This document shows, piece by piece, positions 25,442 to 32,647 of a DNA stretch of 57,956 bases (positions within the stretch are counted from its first letter, which is position 1; the number at the start of each line of letters is the position of its first letter). The notes under the pieces were generated by a model that made no database searches, was not told the DNA's origin, and was given only the letters and a program-made list of their open reading frames with translations. Position numbers and translations under genes: made by a program. Source of the DNA: Pokkaliibacter sp046614695 (GTDB taxonomy: Bacteria > Pseudomonadota > Gammaproteobacteria > Pseudomonadales > Balneatricaceae); the NCBI RefSeq assembly GCF_046614695.1, contig NZ_JBKKHQ010000023.1, positions 1 to 57,956 on the forward strand. The letters run 5' to 3'.

Positions 25442-26389
25442 ATGTCTAATCAAAATCCTGCTCTGGATTCCAGAGGGGCCGGTGCTGTGCACCCTCAAAA
25501 AAGCCCTCGTTTGACAGACAGACTGCAGGACTGGCTGCCGAAGCTGGTGCTGGCACCGTCTTTTCTGATCAGTCTGGTCTTTGTTTACGGCTTTATTATC
25601 TGGACAGGTGCGTTGTCCCTGACCAACTCCCGCATGCTGCCAAGCTTCAACAAGTGGGTTGGCTTCAAGCAATACGTGCGCTTGTTCGAGAACGAACGCT
25701 GGACCGTGGCGGCAACCAACCTGCTGATTTTTGGTGGTCTGTTTGTACTGATTTGCCTGTTGCTGGGCGCGATTTTTGCGGTTTTTCTTGACCAGCAGAT
25801 TCGTCAGGAAGGGGCCATTCGAACCATTTATCTCTATCCCATGGCATTGTCATTCATCGTTACAGGTACGGCCTGGAAGTGGATTCTTAACCCCGGCATG
25901 GGCCTTGAAAAACTGATGCATGACTGGGGCTGGACCAGCTTCGAGTTCGACTGGCTGGTGAACCCGGACATGGCGATTTACACCCTGGTTATTGCCGCTG
26001 TGTGGCAGTCCTCCGGTTTTGTGATGGCGATGTTTCTGGCGGGGCTTCGTGGAGTGGATAACTCCATGATCAAGGCCGCGCAGCTGGACGGTGCTTCCAT
26101 GCCGACGATTTACCGCCGTATCGTCCTGCCGACCCTGCGTCCTGTGCTGTTCAGCGCGGTGATGATTCTGGCGCACATTGCCATCAAGAGCTTTGATCTG
26201 GTTATGGCGCTGACCAACGGCGGCCCCGGTTACTCCACCGATTTACCTGCCACCTTTATGTACGCCTATAGCTTTACCCGCAGCCAGATCGGTCTGGGTT
26301 CGGCCTCCGCCATCATGATGCTGGCCGGTGTGCTGGCGATTCTGGTGCCTTATCTCTATTCCGAACTGAGGAGCAAGCGCAATGGCTGA
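25442..26389 (+). CDS. Sugar ABC transporter permease (GtsB-like)
   Basis: Inner-membrane permease of 315 aa with about six hydrophobic helices after a cytoplasmic N-tail of roughly 35 residues. The EAA loop that contacts the ATPase is AAQLDGASMPTIYRRIVLPT, around residue 218. TNGGPGYSTDL near the C-terminus is typical of the MalF/UgpA-like first permease. Its end overlaps the next permease gene by 8 bases, indicating coupled translation. Confidence 0.93.
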   Translation: MSNQNPALDSRGAGAVHPQKSPRLTDRLQDWLPKLVLAPSFLISLVFVYGFIIWTGALSLTNSRMLPSFNKWVGFKQYVRLFENERWTVAATNLLIFGGLFVLICLLLGAIFAVFLDQQIRQEGAIRTIYLYPMALSFIVTGTAWKWILNPGMGLEKLMHDWGWTSFEFDWLVNPDMAIYTLVIAAVWQSSGFVMAMFLAGLRGVDNSMIKAAQLDGASMPTIYRRIVLPTLRPVLFSAVMILAHIAIKSFDLVMALTNGGPGYSTDLPATFMYAYSFTRSQIGLGSASAIMMLAGVLAILVPYLYSELRSKRNG

Positions 26390-27257
26390 GGTAAAACATA
26401 TCTCTGGCGGTGAGCGCGTGGCTCGCCTTGGTATCTACGCGATCCTGATCGTGGCGGCGCTGGTGTATCTGCTGCCTCTGGTGGTCATGCTGCTGACGTC
26501 AGTGAAAAGCCTTGAGGATATCCGCACCGGTAACATCATCAGCTGGCCGACTGAGTTTGTCTTCGATGCTTGGGGCAAAGCCTGGTCGACCGCTTGCACC
26601 GGTGTTTCCTGTGAGGGCATGAGCGGCTTCTTCTGGAACTCCTTCCAGATTGTTATCCCAGCGGTGCTGATTTCTACCGCTGTCGGGGCGCTGAACGGCT
26701 ATGCCCTGACCAAGTGGCGCTTCAAAGGCAGCGAGATGTTCTTCGCCCTGATGCTGTTTGGCTGCTTTATTCCTTTCCAGGTGGTTTTGCTGCCCATGGC
26801 GCAAACCCTGGGCATGGTGGGCCTGGCCAGTACCACGGCGGGTCTGGTGTTTGTGCACGTTGTGTACGGTATCGCTTTTACCACGCTGTTCTTCCGAAAT
26901 TTCTATGTCGGTATTCCGAATGAGCTGGTGCTGGCGGCGAAGCTGGATGGTGCCGGTTTCTTCCGTATTTTCTGGCGTATTCTGCTGCCGGTATCGGCGC
27001 CGATCATCGTCGTTTGCATCATCTGGCAGTTCACTCAGATCTGGAATGACTTCCTGTTCGGTGTGGTGTTCTCCGGTCCGGAAAACAAACCCATCACCGT
27101 GGCACTTAACAATCTGGTGAATACCACTACCGGGGTGAAGGAATACAACGTCGACATGGCGGCTGCCATCATCGCGGCGCTACCGACCCTCGTGGTCTAT
27201 GTCGCTGCCGGTAAATACTTTGTTCGTGGTCTGACCGCAGGTGCGGTGAAGGGCTGA
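26382..27257 (+). CDS. Sugar ABC transporter permease (GtsC-like)
   Basis: Second permease, 291 aa, MalG type: about six membrane helices, EAA loop AAKLDGAGFFRIFWRILLPV near residue 186, and the characteristic GGLTAGAVKG-like C-terminus (VRGLTAGAVKG). It overlaps the first permease and is followed, after about 80 bases containing a GGGAGGCG/CGCCTCCC hairpin (27266-27298), by the ATPase gene. Confidence 0.93.
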   Translation: MAEVKHISGGERVARLGIYAILIVAALVYLLPLVVMLLTSVKSLEDIRTGNIISWPTEFVFDAWGKAWSTACTGVSCEGMSGFFWNSFQIVIPAVLISTAVGALNGYALTKWRFKGSEMFFALMLFGCFIPFQVVLLPMAQTLGMVGLASTTAGLVFVHVVYGIAFTTLFFRNFYVGIPNELVLAAKLDGAGFFRIFWRILLPVSAPIIVVCIIWQFTQIWNDFLFGVVFSGPENKPITVALNNLVNTTTGVKEYNVDMAAAIIAALPTLVVYVAAGKYFVRGLTAGAVKG

Positions 27258-27336
27258 TTCGCCGGGGGAGGCGGTTGGAGTCAGGCTCATCGCCTCCCGA
27301 TCCCGCGCTGTCGTGTTTTAGTGAGGAGTCCAATCA

Positions 27337-28455
27337 ATGGCCGCACTCGATATCAAAGACGTATACAAGGACTACGGTAAAGTCCGGGTTCTGAAAGACA
27401 TTAACATCAGCATCGACTCCGGTGAGTTCCTGATTCTGGTTGGGCCATCGGGCTGTGGTAAATCCACGCTGATGAACTCTATCGCCGGTCTGGATGAGAT
27501 CACCTCCGGCTCCATCTGTATTGGTGGCGATGATGTCAGCAAGCGCTCGCCGAAAGACCGTGATATCGCCATGGTGTTCCAATCCTACGCGCTCTATCCC
27601 TCCATGAGCGTGCGCGAGAACATCGCTTTTGGTCTGGAAATGCGCAAGGTGCCGAAGACCGAGCGCGAGCAGGAAGTCGAGCGTGTCGCCAAAATGCTGC
27701 AGATCGAACACTTGCTGGATCGTAAACCTGCCCAGCTCTCGGGTGGCCAGCGTCAGCGTGTGGCGATGGGGCGGGCGCTGGCTCGCAAGCCGAAGATCTA
27801 TCTTTTCGATGAGCCGCTGTCCAACCTTGATGCCAAGCTTCGCGTCGAAATGCGTACTGAAATCAAGAAGTTGCACCAGCAGCTTCGCACCACCATCGTT
27901 TATGTGACCCATGATCAGATCGAAGCCATGACGCTGGCTGACCGTATTGCAGTCATGCGCGATGGCGTGGTGCTGCAACTGGATACGCCTCAGAACATCT
28001 ATGACAACCCGGTCAATATGTTTGTGGCAGGCTTTATGGGCTCGCCAGCGATGAACTTTATCAAGGCGCCGCTTACCAAGCTGAATGCGGGTTATGGCGT
28101 GACCATTACCAATCAGGCAGGCGAAAAATTTGAACTCCCTCTGCCGCAGGCCAGCTCCAGCGCGCTGGATGCCTGGGTGGGCAAAGAGGTGATTCTGGGC
28201 CTGCGCCCTGAACAGATCACCCATGTGATGCCGCACCGACAGTCAGAAGCGCTGTGCTTCACTCTGCCTGCACGGGTTGAGGTGGCTGAGCCCACAGGGG
28301 CGGATACCCTGATTGAAGTCTTCTTTAATGGTCAGGAAGTGGATGCCCGTATCGAGCCACGCAGCCAGGCTCCAGTCGGAAGCCCGATGGAGCTGATGCT
28401 GGATATGAGCAAGGCGGTGCTGTTTGATCCCTCCAATGAGGAGCGCCTGGGCTGA
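27337..28455 (+). CDS. Sugar ABC transporter ATP-binding protein (GtsD/MsmK/UgpC-like)
   Basis: ATPase of 372 aa energising the importer. Walker A GPSGCGKST near residue 37, Q-loop FQSYALYPSMSV, signature LSGGQRQRVAMGRAL, Walker B IYLFDEPLSNLD and switch histidine in VTHDQ are all intact. The C-terminal ~130 residues form the MalK-type OB-fold regulatory domain (GLRPEQI). It is last in the operon; a terminator follows at 28553-28581. No OprB-like porin, glucokinase or two-component system is linked. Confidence 0.95.
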   Translation: MAALDIKDVYKDYGKVRVLKDINISIDSGEFLILVGPSGCGKSTLMNSIAGLDEITSGSICIGGDDVSKRSPKDRDIAMVFQSYALYPSMSVRENIAFGLEMRKVPKTEREQEVERVAKMLQIEHLLDRKPAQLSGGQRQRVAMGRALARKPKIYLFDEPLSNLDAKLRVEMRTEIKKLHQQLRTTIVYVTHDQIEAMTLADRIAVMRDGVVLQLDTPQNIYDNPVNMFVAGFMGSPAMNFIKAPLTKLNAGYGVTITNQAGEKFELPLPQASSSALDAWVGKEVILGLRPEQITHVMPHRQSEALCFTLPARVEVAEPTGADTLIEVFFNGQEVDARIEPRSQAPVGSPMELMLDMSKAVLFDPSNEERLG

Positions 28456-28552
28456 TTTCGGGTTTCTTTTGTGAGTATCCCGTTCCGGGTTTCCCGGTGC
28501 GGGTAAGGCATGGCGGTTAACAGCGTGCGAGCTGTAAAACGTCCTTTTGGAT

Positions 28553-28581
28553 GCCAGTCATTTCGGTGACTGGCTTTTTTT
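28553..28581 (+). terminator. Terminator of the sugar ABC operon
   Basis: GCCAGTCA (28553-28560), loop TTTCGG, TGACTGGC, then seven T residues. Confidence 0.92.
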
Positions 28582-28648
28582 ATTCAGTTTTTCGCTCTAT
28601 GGCCGATAACTCCTGACATCAAGGCAATAACGTGGTGGGAGTGACGAC

Positions 28649-29284
28649 ATGAACTGGTTTGGGCAACTGCGCCGATGCTGGCAAAAACTGGGCAGCGATG
28701 CGGTCTCACCTGAGGCTAAAACCTGTGCATTGTCGTTGGCTGGCGAAGCGGTTTGCTCCGCGACCGAGCAGGATGTCCCCGCGTTTTTTCAGCAGTCCTT
28801 ACAGCGCTGGCGTTCTTTGTCGCGCAGTTTGCAGGTGCTGGTGCGCACTCCGCCCATGAATTCTGAGAGCGCTCGTGTTCAGGTGCGCCAGATCAGCGAA
28901 GTGCTGGGTCATATGGAAACCGTGCTGGATCAGCTGACGGCGGCCCGGGCGGATCAGTGGCTCGACACTGATACACACGATGCGATGCTCAGCGATCTTA
29001 TGCGCTGTGAGCAGCATCTGCGATTTCTCAAAACCCTGATGGATGAACTTGAGCGCCGACCACGTCAGCTGGCGGAAAGCGCGTTGCGCCATACCCGCCA
29101 ATTATGGGCTTCCCTGCATGCTTTGCTGGAAGGTGAGGTGCAGCGTGAAGATCACGAGCAACGTGAGCGTTATCTGCGCCAGGCCGTGGCAGCTCAGGCC
29201 TTCGCGGCGCAGGGTGAACCGTCCGGCGATACCTCCCGATCTGCTGGGCGAGTGGCTCAGTCAATGACGATGCTCGAATCCTGA
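28649..29284 (+). CDS. Hypothetical protein, helical
   Basis: A 211-aa protein I do not recognise. It starts MNWFGQLRRCWQKLG with no signal peptide or membrane segment, and is predicted by eye to be mostly helical (SLQRWRSLSRSLQVLV, VRQISEVLGHMETVLDQL, RFLKTLMDELERR) with a Ser/Gly/Ala-rich tail. ATG at 28649 follows GGTGGGAGTGACGAC. It has its own terminator downstream and lies after the terminator of the ABC operon, so it is a separate transcription unit. Coding is supported by codon use and by the isolated position with flanking terminators. Confidence 0.75.
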   Translation: MNWFGQLRRCWQKLGSDAVSPEAKTCALSLAGEAVCSATEQDVPAFFQQSLQRWRSLSRSLQVLVRTPPMNSESARVQVRQISEVLGHMETVLDQLTAARADQWLDTDTHDAMLSDLMRCEQHLRFLKTLMDELERRPRQLAESALRHTRQLWASLHALLEGEVQREDHEQRERYLRQAVAAQAFAAQGEPSGDTSRSAGRVAQSMTMLES

Positions 29285-29307
29285 GTGTCACTGCCGTTTT
29301 CAACGAC

Positions 29308-29334
29308 AGAGGGCTACGGCCCTCTTTCTTTTTC
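29308..29334 (+). terminator. Terminator after the hypothetical gene
   Basis: AGAGGGC, loop TACG, GCCCTCT, then TTCTTTTTC. Confidence 0.87.
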
Positions 29335-29426
29335 ACCGCGGTAAGCGGATCACGTCAAAGCCATACCTGCCCACTGTCGACTCCGTTACAATAGGCCCTT
29401 TCCACGGCAACAGCAGAGGGCTTCTC

Positions 29427-30275
29427 ATGGTACAGATCGGTCGCTTCAATCGCCTTCAGGTGACGCGCATGCAGGATATTGGCGCGCGGCTGGATGCCGG
29501 TCGCTGGGGAAGTATCCTGCTGCCCAAGCGTTATGTCCCTGACAACTGCCAGCTCGGTGATGAGCTGGATGTGTTTATTTATCTCGACTCTGAAGATCGT
29601 CTGATCGCTTCAACCCAGGCACCCAAAGTGCTGGTGGGTGAATGCGCCTCCCTCAAATGCGTCAGCATCGGCCCGATGGGGGCTTTCCTCGACTGGGGCA
29701 TGCCCAAGGATCTGTTTGTACCCTTTGCTGAGATGGCGAAGCCGATGGAGGAGGGCAAGTATTATCTGGTGCACGTTTATCTGGATAACAGTAACCGCCT
29801 GGCGGCCTCATCCAAGCTGGATCGTTTTATTGATGAGACGGGGCATCAGTATCGCCGTGGCCAGTTGGTGGATCTGCTGATTGGTGAGCGCACAGATCTT
29901 GGCTACAAGGCCGTGATCAATCACACCAGCTGGGGGCTGCTGTATCACTCCGAGATCTTCAAGCCAATTCGCAAGGGGTTTCGCATCAAGGGCTTTATCC
30001 GTGGTGTGCGTGAAGATGGCAAGGTGGAGCTGTCGCTGGAAAAGCCGGGCTATGGCCGTATCAACGATATTGCTGAGCGGGTGTTGAGCCAGCTCACGGC
30101 GGCTGGCGGGCATTTGCCGCTATCGGACAAGAGTGCCCCCGAGGCGATTCAGGAAACCTTTGGCATCAGCAAGGGCGCGTTCAAACAAGCTATTGGCGCG
30201 CTGTATAAGCAGCAGCTGATTACGATTGAAAAAGGCGGAATTCGTCTGGTCGATGAAGACGCGACTAAAGCCTGA
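29427..30275 (+). CDS. CvfB-like S1-domain RNA-binding protein
   Basis: A 282-aa protein of the CvfB/YitL family: tandem S1-like OB domains (residues about 1-65, 68-130, 140-210) followed by a C-terminal winged-helix domain (about 215-280, ETFGISKGAFKQAIGALYKQQLI). Typical motifs include GSILLPKRYVP near the N-terminus, GAFLDWGMPKDLFVPFAEM and GFIRGVREDGKVELSLEKPGY. CvfB binds RNA and affects virulence-factor expression in Staphylococcus; its role in gammaproteobacteria is not defined. It stands between the two sugar transcription units without obvious operon linkage to either. Confidence 0.92.
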   Translation: MVQIGRFNRLQVTRMQDIGARLDAGRWGSILLPKRYVPDNCQLGDELDVFIYLDSEDRLIASTQAPKVLVGECASLKCVSIGPMGAFLDWGMPKDLFVPFAEMAKPMEEGKYYLVHVYLDNSNRLAASSKLDRFIDETGHQYRRGQLVDLLIGERTDLGYKAVINHTSWGLLYHSEIFKPIRKGFRIKGFIRGVREDGKVELSLEKPGYGRINDIAERVLSQLTAAGGHLPLSDKSAPEAIQETFGISKGAFKQAIGALYKQQLITIEKGGIRLVDEDATKA

Positions 30276-30309
30276 GGGGCGGGAATAGGCAGGGCAAACT
30301 CGCCTTTGC

Positions 30310-30341
30310 TATCATGCCGCACACGAATGAAAACGTTTTCA
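30310..30341 (+). promoter_or_regulatory. Extended -10 promoter with LacI-family operator before the fructokinase gene
   Basis: TGCTATCAT (-10 TATCAT at 30310-30315 with upstream TG) is followed by TGAAAACGTTTTCA (30328-30341), a perfect 14-bp palindrome with the central CG and TGnAA...TTnCA arms of LacI-family operators. Placed at about +6 to +20, it is well placed for repression. Confidence 0.7.
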
Positions 30342-30404
30342 GGGGAGGGCGTTCTGCACGCCGTCTCCGCCATTTTTGAGCCTATCCAATAAGGAAAACA
30401 AACT

Positions 30405-31367
30405 ATGTGGCCAGTCTGGTGTTTTGGTGAAGTTCTGATCGACTTTCTGAATATTGGCGCAACGGAAGAAGCCGGTCTGTCCCTGGCTGAGTTGCGTCAG
30501 TATCCCGGCGGTGCTCCGGCGAATGCGGCAGTTGCCGTTGCCCAGCTTGGCGGTAAAGCCGGTTTTATTGGTCAGGTGGGCGATGATGCGTTTGGTCACT
30601 TCCTGCTGGATGCCTTGCAAAAGAAAGGCGTCGATACCTCCCGTACTGTTATCCATCCGGATGCACCGACACCTCTGGCTTTCGTCCTGCTGGATGAGAA
30701 TGGCGAGCGCAGTTTCGAGTTTATGCGTCGCAACAGTGCTGACGTGCTCTTCCGCCCTGATCAGTTCAAAGCGGAATGGTTCCAGGGCGAAGGGATTATG
30801 CACCTGTGTTCCAACACGCTGACGGAAGAGTCCATCGCCAATACCACGCTGCATGGCGTAAAGCTGGCACGCGACGCCGGCTGGTGGGTGACTGTCGATG
30901 TCAACCTGCGTGCTAACCTCTGGCCGAACAAGTTGGTGGATACCCAGCGTGTGGATGCCCTGTGCAAGCTGGCTCATGTGATCAAAATTTCCCGCGAGGA
31001 ACTGAACGTCATGGGCGGCGAAGCCATGCTTCCTCTATGGCTGGCGGCAGGCGTGAAGCTGATCGTTGTGAGTGATGACGGCAATCCGCTGTATTTTGCC
31101 ACCCGTGATCATTCTGGCTGGGTTGATGCGCCTAAAGTGAAGGTCGTTGATACCAACGCCGCGGGTGACAGCTTCTCGGGTGCGATGCTTTACACCCTGT
31201 CACGTTGTCTGCCGAATAACCCGCAACTGCTGGATGATGAAGGCTCCCTGCGTGCCCTGGTCAGCTTTGCCGCGGCCTGTGGCAGTCATACCGTTCAGCG
31301 TCGCGGTGCTTTCCCGGCGCTGCCTGGCTTTGCTGATGTTGCTGAGGCCTGGACACTGGAGGGCTAA
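30405..31367 (+). CDS. PfkB-family carbohydrate kinase, probable fructokinase
   Basis: Ribokinase-fold sugar kinase of 320 aa. The N-terminal WCFGEVLIDF and YPGGAPANAAVAVAQLGG blocks are typical of fructokinases (the GG lid/substrate motif), and the C-terminal PfkB signature reads DTNAAGDSFSGAML, with AAGD in place of the more common GAGD anion hole but with the catalytic Asp kept. It is followed 3 bases later by an AGE-family isomerase, which suggests that fructose made by that enzyme is phosphorylated to fructose-6-phosphate. Other ketose or keto-deoxy sugars remain possible. Confidence 0.9.
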   Translation: MWPVWCFGEVLIDFLNIGATEEAGLSLAELRQYPGGAPANAAVAVAQLGGKAGFIGQVGDDAFGHFLLDALQKKGVDTSRTVIHPDAPTPLAFVLLDENGERSFEFMRRNSADVLFRPDQFKAEWFQGEGIMHLCSNTLTEESIANTTLHGVKLARDAGWWVTVDVNLRANLWPNKLVDTQRVDALCKLAHVIKISREELNVMGGEAMLPLWLAAGVKLIVVSDDGNPLYFATRDHSGWVDAPKVKVVDTNAAGDSFSGAMLYTLSRCLPNNPQLLDDEGSLRALVSFAAACGSHTVQRRGAFPALPGFADVAEAWTLEG

Positions 31368-31370
31368 ACC

Positions 31371-32555
31371 ATGGATTTCTTCAATCCTGCCCGTCTGGAA
31401 GAGCATGTGCGTAAAACCATGGGGTTTTACCACCCGCGGGTTATTGATACTCAAGGCGGCTTTTTCCAGTATCTGAAAGACGATGGTGAAGTGTATAACG
31501 CCAGCCATCGCCATCTGGTTTCCAGTACCCGTTACGTCTTTACCTATGCGCGTTATGCCATGCATTTCGATGCGCCGGAGTATTTGCGCTGGGCGCAGCA
31601 TGGGCTGGACTATCTGGAACAAACACACTTTCAGAGCGCCTATCAGGGCTATGCCTGGACGATCGAGAGCGGGCAGGCTGAGGACACGACGAACCATTGC
31701 TATGGGTTAGCCTTTGTCATTCTGGCCTATGCCACGGCACTCAAGGCGGGAATCACCGCCGCCCGCGAGGGCCTCTATCGTGCCCATGCCTTGCAAAGTC
31801 GCCACTTCTGGCTGCCAGAGCATAACCTCTATGCCGATGAGGCGGATGCGAGCTGGAGCGTTGGTGAGTATCGTGGCCAGAATGCCAATATGCACAGCTG
31901 CGAAGCCATGCTCTGCGCCTATGAGGCTACTGGTGATCGCCAGTTTCTGGATCGTGCGCTGGCGGTGGCCCGCACTATGTGCCAGCGACTGGCGCCACTG
32001 GGTGGCGGTCTGATATGGGAACATTACAACACGGACTGGCAGGTTGATTGGGATTACAACAAGGAAGATCCCAAGCACCTGTTTCGTCCCTGGGGTTTTC
32101 AGGTAGGTCATCAGACCGAATGGGCAAAGCTGCTGGTATTGCTGGAGCGTCATGCGCCTGAAGAATCTTGGTTGCTTCCCTGGGCGGAGCATTTTTTTCT
32201 GACTTCAGTGCCCGCAGGCTGGGATGAGGTTCGCGGTGGTCTGGTCTACGGGCTGGCACCTGACATGACCGTCTGTGATGGTGATAAGTACTTCTGGGTT
32301 CAGGCCGAAACGCTGGCAGCGGCGGCGCTGTTAGGTGAGCGCACCGGCGATCAGCGCTACTGGCGCTGGTATCAGAAAATCTGGGAGTTCAGCTGGGATC
32401 ACATGATCGATCATGCTCATGGTGGCTGGTATCGCATTCTGAGCCCTGAGAATGCCGCCTATTCGGATGAGAAGAGCCCGGCAGGCAAGGTGGATTATCA
32501 CACCATGGGTGCATGTTACGACATGATTGGCGTGCTGAATCGTCTCAAGGGTTAA
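31371..32555 (+). CDS. AGE-family sugar epimerase/isomerase, probable D-mannose isomerase
   Basis: N-acylglucosamine-2-epimerase superfamily, 394 aa, (alpha/alpha)6-barrel. Family features visible: RHLVSSTRYVFTYA with the conserved Arg/His, the NMHSCEAMLCAYEATGD block, RPWGFQVGHQTEWAKLLV, KYFWVQAETLAAAALL and HGGWYRIL. GHQTEW and the WVQAE glutamate are the expected active-site region. With the fructokinase and the hexose importer, interconversion of mannose and fructose is the most economical reading; cellobiose 2-epimerase or N-acylglucosamine 2-epimerase activity are alternatives within the fold. It is second gene of a two-gene operon closed by a strong terminator. Confidence 0.88.
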   Translation: MDFFNPARLEEHVRKTMGFYHPRVIDTQGGFFQYLKDDGEVYNASHRHLVSSTRYVFTYARYAMHFDAPEYLRWAQHGLDYLEQTHFQSAYQGYAWTIESGQAEDTTNHCYGLAFVILAYATALKAGITAAREGLYRAHALQSRHFWLPEHNLYADEADASWSVGEYRGQNANMHSCEAMLCAYEATGDRQFLDRALAVARTMCQRLAPLGGGLIWEHYNTDWQVDWDYNKEDPKHLFRPWGFQVGHQTEWAKLLVLLERHAPEESWLLPWAEHFFLTSVPAGWDEVRGGLVYGLAPDMTVCDGDKYFWVQAETLAAAALLGERTGDQRYWRWYQKIWEFSWDHMIDHAHGGWYRILSPENAAYSDEKSPAGKVDYHTMGACYDMIGVLNRLKG

Positions 32556-32585
32556 GCATGCTGAGATGTTTGCCCTGGGTACAAT

Positions 32586-32617
32586 AAAAAAACCGCGATG
32601 TGAGTCGCGGTTTTTTT
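32586..32617. terminator. Bidirectional terminator between the isomerase gene and ponA
   Basis: Seven A, CCGCGA, loop TGTGAG, TCGCGG, seven T (32586-32617). Serves both convergent genes. Confidence 0.93.
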
Positions 32618-32647
32618 GTGCCTGAAGAGGCCTGTTGCTGACTCAGG

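Noticed and set aside
27334..28236. 300-codon minus-strand open frame opposite the sugar ATPase gene
   Set aside because: Its reverse strand encodes an intact ABC ATPase with all motifs; His-rich shadow composition is typical of antisense frames.
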